Counted from the first letter of the stretch, positions 45,435-54,896 are shown. The stretch: DNA of 64,000 nucleotides from Candidatus Bathyarchaeota archaeon (GCA_013388895.1 JACAEK010000013.1:46908-110907); one strand, 5' to 3'. Translations and numbers: made by a program. Notes: a model not told the origin generated them from the letters alone.

Positions 45435-46529
45435 GTGTTGAGCTTGAGAATCCTGAGCTATCAAGAGCTTCTGGATTTAGTGGATGGCGCTGCAACCTTC
45501 TCCGCTGGCGGTGGAGGCGACCCAGAATTAGGCTACAAGATAGCTGACAAGCTAGCTTCTCAAGGGTGCACTTTTAGGCTTGTAAACCCTTCAGAAGTAC
45601 CAGCAAAAGCTAAAGTCGTAAATTTTGCCTGTGTTGGCGCTACGACAGCGATAGAGTATGATTCTGAAGCAGCAATGAAAACATTAAAGGTATTAGAGGA
45701 ATACGCTGGCTTTTCCGCCTATGCCACAATCCCCGTCGAATTAGGTGGTTTTAACACTTTAGTGGCAGTTGACGTTGCCGCTCGCAACAACATTCAAGTC
45801 GTAGATGCTGATGGAGCTGGCAGATCTGTTCCAGAAGTTCATCTAAAAGTCTACACGATTGATGACATTCCAATAACTCCGATGGCCATTTCAGACCTGC
45901 ACGCGAAAAATGTGGTGATTGTGAAAGAAACCGTCAATTCGAAGGCAGCAGAAAGAATAGCCCGCATTCTAGCAACTGAATGGAACCAGAGCGCCTATAC
46001 TGCTAGAAGAATATTGACAAGCACTCAAGTTAGGGCTTCACCTATTCAGCTCAGTTTGTCACAATCCATAAAAATTGGAAAACTCTTAAGAACAGCCGTC
46101 GAGCCGATGAAGGCGGTTCTGAAAGAAACTAGAGGCTTCAAACTTTTTGAAGGCGTTGTGGACTATGTAGAGCGGAAAACAGAATTAGGCTTTACTTTTG
46201 TCGAAATAAAGCTTCACGGAACAAACGAATATGCCAAAAACCAGTTTAAATTCAGGGCTAAGAACGAAGTGCTTGTCGCCTACAAAAACGGAAAACTAGC
46301 AGCAATCGCCCCAGACATAATCACCCCTGTACATCCGGAAACTGGCAGATGTATAACCGCAGAAAAAATCGAAAAAGATGATAAATTAGCTGTTTTGGGT
46401 TTGCCAGCACCGCAAAAATGGAGAACCAAAAAAGGATTGGACCTATGGAAGGAAGTTCTTCAAAGGTCTAAAATAAATGAAGAATATTCACCCATTGAGA
46501 AATTGACATCTCAAAGCCTCTCCGGTTAA
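45435..46529 (+). CDS. DUF917 domain protein
   Basis: 364 residues from the GTG at 45435, which has AAGGA about six bases upstream; a TTG at 45429 lies too close to it. The N-terminal ATFSAGGGGDPELGYKIAD and the stretch VVDADGAGRSVPEVHLKVY are family hallmarks. DUF917 proteins often sit next to hydantoinases; the function is not established and no hydantoinase gene is seen here. The next gene, inositol-1-phosphate synthase, is 70 bases downstream on the same strand. Confidence 0.85.
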   Translation: MLSLRILSYQELLDLVDGAATFSAGGGGDPELGYKIADKLASQGCTFRLVNPSEVPAKAKVVNFACVGATTAIEYDSEAAMKTLKVLEEYAGFSAYATIPVELGGFNTLVAVDVAARNNIQVVDADGAGRSVPEVHLKVYTIDDIPITPMAISDLHAKNVVIVKETVNSKAAERIARILATEWNQSAYTARRILTSTQVRASPIQLSLSQSIKIGKLLRTAVEPMKAVLKETRGFKLFEGVVDYVERKTELGFTFVEIKLHGTNEYAKNQFKFRAKNEVLVAYKNGKLAAIAPDIITPVHPETGRCITAEKIEKDDKLAVLGLPAPQKWRTKKGLDLWKEVLQRSKINEEYSPIEKLTSQSLSG

Positions 46530-46598
46530 GCTATAAAGGGCGACATAGAATTTTATAAGACAAATGTGAAATAAGAACAGCCAGAAGGTGCCAGAATC

Positions 46599-47660
46599 AT
46601 GCCAAAGATAAAAGTTGCTCTAGCAGGCGTCGGAAACTGCGCAGCAGCTCTAGTTCAAGGCTTAAAATATTACGGTGATTGCGAAAAAGAGGAAGAAGCC
46701 ATCGGATTGCGTCATCTATTTCTAAATGGTTTCCACCCAAAAGACATACAAATCGTAGTAGCCTTTGACATTGACAACAGAAAAGTTGGGAAAGACTTGT
46801 CTGAAGCTATTTTTTCTGAGCCAAACAACGCCCCAAAAATAGCGGATATCCCACGACCTAATATTACGGTTCAGAAGGGACCTGTTTTAGACGGTGTTGG
46901 CGAATATACCAAAAACGTGGTACAAATAAGCAAACAGTCAGAAGTAAATATCGCAGGAATGTTGGAGGAAAGCGATTCAGAAATTCTGCTCAATTTGCTT
47001 CCAAGCGGTGCTGTTAAGGCTTCTCAGTTTTACGCAGAGCAAGCGCTTAACGCAGGTTGTGCTTTCGTGAATGCTACACCAATCTTTATGGCAAGTGACG
47101 CTATGTGGGCTGAGCGGTTTGAAAAAGCCGAGTTGCCACTTGTGGGTGACGACTTAATCGATCAGGTTGGTGCGACAACGCTGCATAAGACTTTGCTGAG
47201 ATTGCTTTCGATGAATGGTGTGCGAATTACAGAAACGTATCAGCTTGATGTTGGAGGCGGCACGGAATCGTTGGATACGTTTGATAGAAGTAGGAATGTG
47301 AAACGTGCTGTTAAGACGAAGTCTGTTGAGTCTGCTTTGCCCTATAAGGCAGAAGTAGTTGCTGGTTCAATGGATTATGTGGATTTTCTCCAAAACAGAC
47401 GCGACAGTTACTTCTGGATCAGAGGATTATACTTCAGCAGAACGCCCATGCAAATAGACCTTAAACTTTCAACTGTAGACGCGCCGAACGCTGGCTCTGT
47501 TCTGTTGGACGTTATAAGGGCTGTTAAAATAGCTTTGAATAAAAAACTGAAGGGGGCGATACTGCCAGTCTGCGCTTACGCGTTTAAACATCCGCCGCAG
47601 ATGGTGCCGCTTGAAACAGCTGAAACAATGTTTGCAGACTTCATGACAAACAACAGTTAA
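46599..47660 (+). CDS. ino1: myo-Inositol-1-phosphate synthase
   Basis: 353 residues. It turns glucose-6-phosphate into inositol-1-phosphate with bound NAD. The Rossmann start VALAGVGNCAAALVQGL, the NFxD-like region IQIVVAFDID, QLDVGGGTESLDTFDRS and VDAPNAGSVLLDVIRAVK near the end match the archaeal form. The product feeds archaeal phosphatidylinositol-type lipids or compatible solutes. The convergent PGI/PMI gene supplies or uses the same sugar phosphate pool. Confidence 0.93.
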   Translation: MPKIKVALAGVGNCAAALVQGLKYYGDCEKEEEAIGLRHLFLNGFHPKDIQIVVAFDIDNRKVGKDLSEAIFSEPNNAPKIADIPRPNITVQKGPVLDGVGEYTKNVVQISKQSEVNIAGMLEESDSEILLNLLPSGAVKASQFYAEQALNAGCAFVNATPIFMASDAMWAERFEKAELPLVGDDLIDQVGATTLHKTLLRLLSMNGVRITETYQLDVGGGTESLDTFDRSRNVKRAVKTKSVESALPYKAEVVAGSMDYVDFLQNRRDSYFWIRGLYFSRTPMQIDLKLSTVDAPNAGSVLLDVIRAVKIALNKKLKGAILPVCAYAFKHPPQMVPLETAETMFADFMTNNS

Positions 47661-47671
47661 GCAAGCCTTAT

Positions 47672-48781
47672 CTATTTCCTTGCAATTTTTCGCAGCTCGC
47701 GTACCACTTTTTCCTTTACGCCGCTTTGTTTGATTCTCTCTTTCAGTGAGCTTATAGTCTTCACAGGTGTGGGGTCTATCTCTCGCAAAATAGCCAAATA
47801 CACACTCGTAAAATCACCCATACAAATAACTGACGCCATCTTCGACAATCTGCTTTTGCCAACGCTGTGAACCTCAAATGTCTTCACTGACGCTTTGTGT
47901 ATCAAATCTTTCGTAGTTGCGATTCTTTGCTGCATCACTGTAGGCGCATTATTGTCTCGTATGAAGATTGCTGAGAAACATTTAGCAAGCTTCTGCACGC
48001 CTTCCCACCCGACAATTTCGTTGTGATTAAGCTCTGGGAAAAACTCCCATTTAGCTGGAACCTTACTATTCTCGTTAAACTGCGTCTTAAAACGTTGAGC
48101 GACAGCACGATAAAATCCAAATCCATAAACCACAGGAATTGTTCCACAAATGTCTGATGCCAATTTCTTACAAAAATTAGCATTAAATGGTTGATTAGGT
48201 GAATTAACCTCACTAACTTCCTTCAGCACTTTGATGGTTTCAGAGATTTCCGAATCAACCTTTGAAATTAAGTCGATTTTCTCTAATAGTACCGTCAACG
48301 GTATGAACAGATATGGCAAGGTTGCGCGTGGAGCCATTCCGGAGGGAACACGCAAACACGGAATAGCCAATTTTTCTGCAAATTCGTGCAGTATTCCGCC
48401 AGAGCTTATGCAGACTATCATGCATTTTCGTTTAATGGCTTCTAAGAAAACGCTTAAGGATTCCTCAGTCTCTCCAGAATAGCTTACAACGAAAACTAAT
48501 GAGTCTTTGTTTACGTATGCTGGTAGAGAGTACTCTCTGCAAACTTCTATTGGAAGTGTTATTTTGTCTATTGCCCAATCTTTTAAAAGTTCTCCGCCGA
48601 TGGCTGAGCCGCCCATACCAGCAACTATGATTGAGTCAGGCTTAGGAATGTCAATAGAGAAAGCTTGGGCTTGTTTTGCGGCTTTTTCATAATGCCTTGA
48701 TGCGTCCACGCAGAAAGAGAGCATATCACTCTTGTCAATTTTTTTAATTGCACGCATGTTGTCCAAAATTGTTGCTGGCAA
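47672..48781 (-). CDS. Bifunctional phosphoglucose/phosphomannose isomerase
   Basis: 369 residues. SIS-domain motifs VAGMGGSAIGGELL (about 54-67) and VSYSGETEESLSVF (about 100-113) match, as do PSGMAPRATLPY and ELNHNEIVGWEG, typical of the archaeal PGI/PMI family. It interconverts glucose-6-P, fructose-6-P and mannose-6-P for sugar synthesis. The start is TTG with GGTGAG upstream. Convergent with ino1. Confidence 0.92.
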   Translation of the reverse strand: MPATILDNMRAIKKIDKSDMLSFCVDASRHYEKAAKQAQAFSIDIPKPDSIIVAGMGGSAIGGELLKDWAIDKITLPIEVCREYSLPAYVNKDSLVFVVSYSGETEESLSVFLEAIKRKCMIVCISSGGILHEFAEKLAIPCLRVPSGMAPRATLPYLFIPLTVLLEKIDLISKVDSEISETIKVLKEVSEVNSPNQPFNANFCKKLASDICGTIPVVYGFGFYRAVAQRFKTQFNENSKVPAKWEFFPELNHNEIVGWEGVQKLAKCFSAIFIRDNNAPTVMQQRIATTKDLIHKASVKTFEVHSVGKSRLSKMASVICMGDFTSVYLAILREIDPTPVKTISSLKERIKQSGVKEKVVRELRKIARK

Positions 48782-48875
48782 GTTTCTTTCTCACCCAATC
48801 AATTATATTCTTTCATATTGCGCTTTTAGCTTTTAAAAGAAGTGCATATAATAATATTTCAAAAGAGAAGGCGAA

Positions 48876-49736
48876 GTGAAGTTGAATAGGAAAAAAATTT
48901 GCGTTGCAATACCGGCTTCTGTTGTTTCGGATATTCCCCATTTACGTGAAAAAACCTCAAAGATTGGTTTTATTGGGAGAGCAACGGCAATCTTCAGGGT
49001 TAACGAAATAATAGTTTACTCGGATAATCTGAAGGTTGATCAAAAAACTGAGATGAGCTTAATCGCCCTATTGTTATCATATATGGAGACGCCGCAGTAT
49101 CTACGAAGAAGACTTTTCAGGCTGAGACCACAACTGCGCTATGTTGGAATACTTCCACCTCTACGAACGCCGCATCATCCACTTAACCGCAGAATTAAGA
49201 GCTTAAAGATAGGTGAATACCGAGAGGGCATCACGCTATCCAGAACTAGCGAAGGCACACTAACAGACATAGGCGTTGAAGAGCCTGCACTAATTTCAAA
49301 CAAACAGCTTCCGCTGAACCAGCGGGTCACCACCAGAATAACAAAAATTGGAAAGCATGTAGAGGTCACACTTGCGGAGCGTGATGAAATACCATCCTAT
49401 TGGGGTTATAAGGTTACCGTAGAGCGTAATTCTATTGGAAAGTTTGCGAGGACTAGAGGCTTTGGCTTGGTCATTGCCACTTCAAAATATGGTGTCCCAT
49501 TCGCAAATGTTGCATAACAGATAGCTGAAAAATGGAAAAAAGCAGACAATATTCTCGTGGCTTTCGGTGCGCCCACACGAGGGCTTTACGAAATTGTCAA
49601 AAGTGAAGGACTCAGTCTGGATGCCATTTCGGATTTTGTTGTAAACGCAGTGCCGATGCAGGGAACAGAGACTATTCGAACAGAGGAGGCACTTATCGCT
49701 TCTTTTGCAATTTTGAATGTGCATTTTGATTTTTAA
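48876..49736 (+). pseudogene. SPOUT-class RNA methyltransferase (PF02598) interrupted by in-frame TAA
   Basis: GTG at 48876 opens a frame with KICVAIPASVVSDIPHLREK, YLRRRLFRLRPQLRYVGILP and GYKVTVERN that stops at TAA 49515-49517. The same frame goes on as QIAEKWKKADNILVAFGAPT, RGLYEI, NAVPMQGTETIRTEEALIAS to TAA 49734-49736; the second part has the trefoil-knot SAM-binding elements (VAFGAPTRGL, VPMQGTETIRTEEA). Without it the protein cannot bind SAM. It is thus a real nonsense mutation or a sequence error. Confidence 0.8.
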
Positions 49737-49768
49737 GGCTTAAATGTTTGTTTTGCTATTGTGCGTTT

Positions 49769-50800
49769 ATGAATTTCGACATCGCCATGCCCTTGACGCT
49801 TTTCTTCGTTACTTTAGCGGCTATATTTTTTGATAAGAAGGTAGAACGAAAGATGAAGGGAGTTTTTGAGGAAAAAGAATTTCGTGTTCGAGACGCTATT
49901 TTGCTTGTCGCAGCAATGGCCGTAACAGTATCTCTTATAGTGTTTATTCCACAAATGGCTATCATGACAATTTTTCTTTTTTCCTATTCCATGTTGCTTT
50001 TCACATTCACCTATATTTTCTCTGATTTCAAAAAAGCCCAAGCCCGACTTTTTAACATTGTATTCCTCGTAGTAAGCTTTACTGCGGCAACCATTAGCCT
50101 ATACAACTTGGATGCAAACAGCTTAATGGGCTATGGCGCTTTGGCTTTTTTCTGCCTATTTGCATTCACCTTTATAGCATTACTATATGATGAACTGAGG
50201 ACTAGTTTAAGAGAGAGATGGTACTTAGCAATACTGCCACCTGCACTCTTCATATTTCTATACTCGTTTTTCAGCGGAACACCTATATGGTTTCCATATC
50301 TGCTTGACATTTACGGAATCGTATTTGCGGTTTTGATAATTCTTTATCTTGGAAGCTTTTTCACATGGAGAACGACACTTATCTTTGTGACTCTTCTCAC
50401 CGCTATGGACGTGATACTTGTTTTGGTCACTGGCGCTATGGTTTCTGCTGCAAGTCACGTTTCAGTTCTTCAACTTCCAATGCTCATTGCGATACGGACA
50501 ATTCCGGCGGTAGTTAGAGATGGATATGTAATTTGGATGTCACTTGGTTTGGGCGATTTCTTTTTCGCCGGATTGATTGCCCTGCAAACTGTGCGAAAAT
50601 ATGGCAGAGAATACGCAATTCTTTCGGCTATTGCCATGTCTGCATCATTCTTTATTTTCGAGGCTTTCCTATTAACATATGAGTTAAGAGCATTTCCAGG
50701 CACAGTCATGATTATCTGCGGATGGATACCATTGATACTCTGGAAAAAATTAGGACATGAAGAAAAGGATTCGTTCTCTTCACGCTTCAAAAAGGAATAG
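49769..50800 (+). CDS. Divergent GxGD (presenilin-like) multi-pass membrane protein
   Basis: 343 residues from the ATG at 49769 (a TTG at 49748 is in frame). About eleven hydrophobic segments. Segment 8 has LLTAMDVILVLVTG (Asp214), then the stretch VLQLPMLIAI, then segment 9 with MSLGLGDFFFAGLIAL (Asp263), and a last segment with GWIPLIL. This order (Asp in one helix, LPM-type loop, GLGD in the next, proline in the last) is that of A22 presenilin/signal peptide peptidases, although YD and PAL are altered. Protease function is an inference. The promoter region may be leaderless (TTTAAGGCTTAAA upstream). Confidence 0.6.
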   Translation: MNFDIAMPLTLFFVTLAAIFFDKKVERKMKGVFEEKEFRVRDAILLVAAMAVTVSLIVFIPQMAIMTIFLFSYSMLLFTFTYIFSDFKKAQARLFNIVFLVVSFTAATISLYNLDANSLMGYGALAFFCLFAFTFIALLYDELRTSLRERWYLAILPPALFIFLYSFFSGTPIWFPYLLDIYGIVFAVLIILYLGSFFTWRTTLIFVTLLTAMDVILVLVTGAMVSAASHVSVLQLPMLIAIRTIPAVVRDGYVIWMSLGLGDFFFAGLIALQTVRKYGREYAILSAIAMSASFFIFEAFLLTYELRAFPGTVMIICGWIPLILWKKLGHEEKDSFSSRFKKE

Positions 50801-50814
50801 AAGTCTCTTTTTCC

Positions 50815-51612
50815 TCAAACCTCAACTAGCTTAACTTGGAAAAGTTCAGACCACAATTTGCCCGTTATAAATAGCCTGTCCCCTTCTACATCATAAGCAA
50901 TTCCATTCAGCACATTTCCACTGTAAGCCGCTTTTATGCTTGTGCAGTCTATCCATGCCTTGACCTGCCCATTAAAAGGGTCAATTACTACAATTTGCTC
51001 TGTTAGCCAAATATTAGCGTAAATATCACCCTTGACGTATTCAAGTTCATTTAACCTACTTACGAGGCTTCCATTATATCGCACTTCAATTTGCCCAAGT
51101 GTCTCAAAACTATCGGGGTCAAGGAAATATAGATTTGCACTTCCATCACTCATTATCAAGCGTTGACCATCATGTGTAAGCCCCCAACCCTCATTAGAAT
51201 AATCAAACACCTCCAAAAGCTCAAAAGACGTCTTGTTATACACGAATCCCTTATGCTCTTTCCAAGTCAACTGAATAATCCTATCATTGAAGATAGTCAT
51301 TCCCTCTCCAAAAAACTCGTTTGATAAATTATAAATTTGCAAAATATACCCCGATTCCAACTCTACACAACGCAGCGAAGACTTGCCATAGAGCCCCGTG
51401 CTTTCATACAAAACACCATCCTCGAAAGCTAAGCCTTGTGTAAAAGCATCTTGGTCGTGTGGATAACTATCTACAACTTCAAAGACATAATGCACGACTC
51501 CTCTGTCTCTCAACACCAACATCAATGAAGCAGCAACGAAAGCCCCGACGACAGTTAGGCCCAAAATAAAGAACATGCATAGTTCAGTGTTCGACGTGAA
51601 TTTTGTCTGCAT
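50815..51612 (-). CDS. Membrane-anchored glutaminyl-peptide cyclotransferase (plant/bacterial QC type)
   Basis: 265 residues. An N-terminal membrane helix (FFILGLTVVGAFVAASLML) is followed by a five-bladed propeller with all family blocks: DAFTQGLAFEDGVLYESTGL, FFGEGMTIF, WGLTHDGQRLI, NELEYVKGDIYANIW and NVLNGIAYD, ending ITGKLWSELFQV. It cyclises N-terminal glutamine to pyroglutamate, probably on exported proteins outside the membrane. Convergent with the GxGD membrane protein (15-base gap). Confidence 0.9.
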   Translation of the reverse strand: MQTKFTSNTELCMFFILGLTVVGAFVAASLMLVLRDRGVVHYVFEVVDSYPHDQDAFTQGLAFEDGVLYESTGLYGKSSLRCVELESGYILQIYNLSNEFFGEGMTIFNDRIIQLTWKEHKGFVYNKTSFELLEVFDYSNEGWGLTHDGQRLIMSDGSANLYFLDPDSFETLGQIEVRYNGSLVSRLNELEYVKGDIYANIWLTEQIVVIDPFNGQVKAWIDCTSIKAAYSGNVLNGIAYDVEGDRLFITGKLWSELFQVKLVEV

Positions 51613-51860
51613 GAAGACCTCTCCATCTCAAGTTTACACCTTCCTTAATGAGGTTTTTCATTTGGCATTCAGTCATTCCAAGTTTTCGGCAAACCCCAAC
51701 ATTAGCCCTTAAGTAATTTTTTCTTATTCAACGTCCTTGCCCAAAAAAATAGAAAAGCAAAAAAAAGCTACATCGCGCCCTAAAATCCCTTCTTTAACTA
51801 CCTGTCCCCCACAAATCAAAACAAGACAAGATAACACATCTAAACAAGCACAACCACAAC

Positions 51861-51890
51861 ACCTATTTGAACCCAAATAGACGGGCCTAG
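51861..51890 (+). repeat. Dispersed intergenic element, copy D (dyad CTATTTG...CAAATAG)
   Basis: ACCTATTTGAACC then CAAATAG then ACGGGCCTAG. CTATTTG and CAAATAG form a perfect seven-base inverted repeat with a four-base loop. A copy in inverted orientation lies at 55201-55231, so the pair flanks the ribosomal protein operon. Confidence 0.5.
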
Positions 51891-51910
51891 AACTGTTGCA
51901 CACACAAGCA

Positions 51911-51930
51911 CGCTAAAAAAAGAAAACAAT
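51911..51930 (-). terminator. U-run terminator after the L12 gene
   Basis: On the minus strand ATTGTTTTCTTTTTTTAGCG follows the L12 stop by a few bases. It is probably the 3' end of the secE-spt5-L11-L1-L10-L12 transcript. Confidence 0.55.
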
Positions 51931-51936
51931 TAACTC

Positions 51937-52260
51937 TTAGCCGAATAGGGCACCTAGTCCTTCCAGTGCAGCTTCTTCTTTAGCTTTCTCTTCTTCTTCC
52001 TTCTTTTTCTTCTCTTCGCCCTTCGGTTTAGCTTCAGGCGCTGGCGCAACTGCCGCTGGTGCTGCAGCTGGCGCAGCCATCATCGTCGGAGCAGACTTAA
52101 TAGCCTCGTCAATGTTGACTTCTGCTAATGAAGCCACTAAAGCTTTGACTCTAACAGCGTCAACATTCATGCCTGCTGCTGTCAAAACCTGCGTTAAATT
52201 CTCTTCATTTATCTGTTTTCCTGCCTTGTGAAGGAGCATCGCAGCGTAAACGTATTCCAT
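51937..52260 (-). CDS. rpl12: Ribosomal protein P1 (L12, archaeal stalk)
   Basis: 107 residues. The N-terminal dimerisation domain starts [20 protein letters not shown], followed by an Ala/Pro hinge ([18 protein letters not shown]), a Lys/Glu-rich run and the conserved end LEGLGALFG that binds translation factors. Several copies bind L10 to make the flexible stalk. It is the last gene of the operon, 27 bases after L10. Confidence 0.96.
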   Translation of the reverse strand: MEYVYAAMLLHKAGKQINEENLTQVLTAAGMNVDAVRVKALVASLAEVNIDEAIKSAPTMMAAPAAAPAAVAPAPEAKPKGEEKKKKEEEEKAKEEAALEGLGALFG

Positions 52261-52287
52261 ACCCTTTCACCTCTCCATTCAGATATT

Positions 52288-53181
52288 TTAACTTTTTTTC
52301 GTTTCCTCAGTCGGCACTGCCTTTTCCTCTATGGTAGGCAATCTCCTACTTAAACTTAACATTTCCATGTGTGCCTTCCTAACCAAATCCGCCACAGTTT
52401 CTCTTGTGATGACAGCAGCGTTTATTGCAAGCGCATGGGCTTTTTGATGCGCAATCTGCAAAAGCGGAACAACGTTATCTTTCGTTGGATACGCTATGCT
52501 AAGAGACAACGTAAATGCGTTTGAATGAGCGTTTTCAATGCTTTTACTGGTGGCATTTACGTCTATCTGTAGTTGTTCCTGAGGTATTATTAGTCCATTA
52601 TCATATACAACTTTCAATGAGAGCCCTGCCTCAACAGGCTTTATTCCAAGCTTTGATAATACACTGGCAAGTCTCTCAGAGATCGCCTCACCTTTCCTAA
52701 CAACCAATGTATCCTTATTTACCCAGACGCTTCCTGACTCAATTCGCGTGGGCAGACCAACAGCATTTAGTTGGCTAATGATTGGACCAGGTGGTTGTCC
52801 AGTATTTCCAGCTGGAACTACAACGTCAAAAGCTGCTATGTCCCCGGTCTTCGCTGTTGTTTTTACTTTGCCTTTTTCCAGAAGTAAAGTCAATCTAAAC
52901 GGGTTCAGATTCGTAAAAAGATAAACATTCGACCCGGTTAAATACTCAGCAAGCTTCTCCGGATCAACTTTATCCTTGCAATTTTCAAGAGCTAGTTTCA
53001 TAAGCGTGTTTTTTATAACCTTCATGTAAACCTTATTTGCCAAGTTTTTCTTGAACGCTTGAAGCTGCGGCGCTCTAACCTTTTGGAGATTAGCAATGCC
53101 AATAATCTCATATTGCTTCACCAGCTGTGTTATTGCTCCAATTTCGCTATTTTTTTCTTGTAGAATTTGTTGAGATGGCAT
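52288..53181 (-). CDS. rpl10: Ribosomal protein P0 (L10)
   Basis: 297 residues. The rRNA-binding N-terminal domain has EIIGIANLQKVRAPQLQAFKK split in the family pattern, then the archaeal insertion PAGNTGQPPGPIISQLNAVG and the C-terminal helical spine for L12 dimers. The end (EEKAVPTEETKKS) lacks the LFG tail seen in many archaeal P0 proteins, leaving that job to L12. Same transcript as L1 and L12. Confidence 0.94.
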   Translation of the reverse strand: MPSQQILQEKNSEIGAITQLVKQYEIIGIANLQKVRAPQLQAFKKNLANKVYMKVIKNTLMKLALENCKDKVDPEKLAEYLTGSNVYLFTNLNPFRLTLLLEKGKVKTTAKTGDIAAFDVVVPAGNTGQPPGPIISQLNAVGLPTRIESGSVWVNKDTLVVRKGEAISERLASVLSKLGIKPVEAGLSLKVVYDNGLIIPQEQLQIDVNATSKSIENAHSNAFTLSLSIAYPTKDNVVPLLQIAHQKAHALAINAAVITRETVADLVRKAHMEMLSLSRRLPTIEEKAVPTEETKKS

Positions 53182-53199
53182 TGTGTTTTTCTTCCTCTC

Positions 53200-53850
53200 C
53201 TATGGTCTGATGCTTACGGGTTTACCCATAGACGTTTTCACATAGGCGACTTTAATGTTTTTCATTCCTCTTTTGAGTTTGCCTTCTATGGCCCTTAAAA
53301 CTGTTTGTATGTTTTCGGTTATCTCTTCCTCTTTCATGCTTTCTGAGCCTACTCGGCACTGTAGAATCGGTTGACTTCTCATTCGCACAATCACTGTTTT
53401 CCTATGTTTTGCTAGCAAGCTTACGATATCCGCTGTCGGCGGAACAGGAATGGGCATCTTACCTCGAGGCCCTAAAACAGGACCCAAGACTTTTCCAACC
53501 AATGACATTAATGGAGCCTCAGCTATAAAGAAGTCGTAGCCATTGGCAATTTTGCGTAAATCACGTTTTTTGCCTGCGTATCCTTCAAGTTCAGCCCGTT
53601 CTACGACAAGGTCCGCATTCGCCCTTCTCGCCTTCAAAGCCAATTCTCCTGAAGCGATGACACATATCTTGTTTTGCTTTGCAAGTGAATGCGGCAATTC
53701 CACTATTTCTTGGAGTTTGCCTTCCGGAGATTTCATGTCTATGTCTTTCAGGTTTAGAACCAACTCTACTGACTGATCAAAGTTCTTTTTCTCTGATTTT
53801 TCTTTTGCCTCTTTAACTGCGTCAAGTATTGTCTTCTGGTCTAAGGGCAT
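53200..53850 (-). CDS. rpl1: Ribosomal protein uL1
   Basis: 216 residues. It has FIAEAPLMSLVGKVLGPVLG and PRGKMPIPVPPTADI, the classic L1 signature region, and ends KVAYVKTSMGKPVSIRP. L1 forms the mobile stalk at the E site and in many archaea also binds its own mRNA. It sits 54 bases downstream of L11 and 18 bases upstream of L10. Confidence 0.95.
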   Translation of the reverse strand: MPLDQKTILDAVKEAKEKSEKKNFDQSVELVLNLKDIDMKSPEGKLQEIVELPHSLAKQNKICVIASGELALKARRANADLVVERAELEGYAGKKRDLRKIANGYDFFIAEAPLMSLVGKVLGPVLGPRGKMPIPVPPTADIVSLLAKHRKTVIVRMRSQPILQCRVGSESMKEEEITENIQTVLRAIEGKLKRGMKNIKVAYVKTSMGKPVSIRP

Positions 53851-53903
53851 TCTAGCAACCTCGTGCCAATAGGGGAATGGAATGCGGTTATAAAAATATT
53901 CTC

Positions 53904-54398
53904 TTAGGCTTCAGTCTTACTGAATATCTCGTCATACTTACCTTCGTCAATCCGTTTTTGCACTTCCCGTGGGTCTTTTTCTTCCACTGTGACGCCCATG
54001 CTGACGCAGCTTCCCAGAATTTCCTTTGCAGCTTCTTTAAGGCTTTTCCCTAGAAGTTCATGACCCTTAATCTTTGCCACACGTATGACTTGTTCCATGG
54101 TAAGGCTTCCAACTTTTGCTGTGTTCGGTGTTCCAGAGCCTTTCTCAATTTTTAATTCGCTGACGATGAGGGCAGATGCTGTGGGAGTTCCAACGCTGAC
54201 ATCAAACGCTTTTGTTTCAGGGTCAACAGCAACCTTCACTGGAACTTTCATTCCAGCATAGTCCTTCGTAAGCTCGTTTATCTTGTTCACAATCAACATT
54301 ACGTTTACGCCCAACGGACCTAGGGCAGGTCCTAGTGGTGGTCCAGCGTTTGCTTGCCCTCCACTTATGAGCAGTTCTACGATTTTTTTGTCAGCCAT
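53904..54398 (-). CDS. rpl11: Ribosomal protein uL11
   Basis: 164 residues. The N-terminal ELLISGGQANAGPPLGPALG and GPLGVNVM form the L11 signature; the C-terminal half binds the GTPase-centre RNA (MEQVIRVAKIKGHELLGKSL). Its start follows the spt5 stop immediately, so the genes are coupled. Confidence 0.96.
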   Translation of the reverse strand: MADKKIVELLISGGQANAGPPLGPALGPLGVNVMLIVNKINELTKDYAGMKVPVKVAVDPETKAFDVSVGTPTASALIVSELKIEKGSGTPNTAKVGSLTMEQVIRVAKIKGHELLGKSLKEAAKEILGSCVSMGVTVEEKDPREVQKRIDEGKYDEIFSKTEA

Positions 54399-54884
54399 TT
54401 ACATAACCCCGCCTTCGGTTTTTGCTTTTTCAACTAATTTTATGTAGTCTGAGTGAACTGTGATTGGCAGAGTGAATGTGGCTTCCAGCAGTTCTAATGT
54501 GACTTCTGCCTTGCTTTTATCAATGCGCGTGATTTTTGCACGCATGCCCTTGAATGGTCCGCCTGTAACCTCCACTATGTCGTTTTCGTTTAGTTCTTCA
54601 ATTACGGGTTTTCTGACGATGTATCTTTCAATTTCGGAAAAACTGACTACTCCAGGAACTCTGGAGCGTACATGTCTTACTCCGGTTATTGCTTCTTCTA
54701 CAAAGTGTGGTCCTTCAGCTTCTACGAAAACATATCCTTTTAGAGTTTCGGGTACAAGAATTGCTTTTATTGGTATGTGGTTCATTTCGATTTTTGCGGC
54801 AACGAGTTTGGCCACATTTTTCTCCTGCCCTGTTGTAGTTTTTATGGCAAAAATTTTCGTTGTGGGTTCTTCGGTTTTTTCCAA
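54399..54884 (-). CDS. spt5: Transcription elongation factor Spt5 (NusG)
   Basis: 161 residues. The NGN domain (KIFAIKTTTGQEKNVAKLVA, GYVFVEAEGPHFVEEAI) is followed by a KOW domain (NDIVEVTGGPFKGMRAKI). It clamps RNA polymerase and helps elongation with Spt4. The start is TTG with GGATGA upstream. It follows secE by 12 bases, the common archaeal secE-spt5-L11 arrangement. Confidence 0.95.
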   Translation of the reverse strand: MEKTEEPTTKIFAIKTTTGQEKNVAKLVAAKIEMNHIPIKAILVPETLKGYVFVEAEGPHFVEEAITGVRHVRSRVPGVVSFSEIERYIVRKPVIEELNENDIVEVTGGPFKGMRAKITRIDKSKAEVTLELLEATFTLPITVHSDYIKLVEKAKTEGGVM

Positions 54885-54896
54885 GGTTTCATCCTT

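Larger units (their letters stand above)
51613..51936. other. 324-base intergenic stretch
   Basis: Between the glutaminyl cyclase start and the L12 stop. It contains an element of the dispersed family (51861-51890) and the L12 terminator (51911-51930). The rest is A- and C-rich on the plus strand with no ORF and no recognised RNA. Confidence 0.5.
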
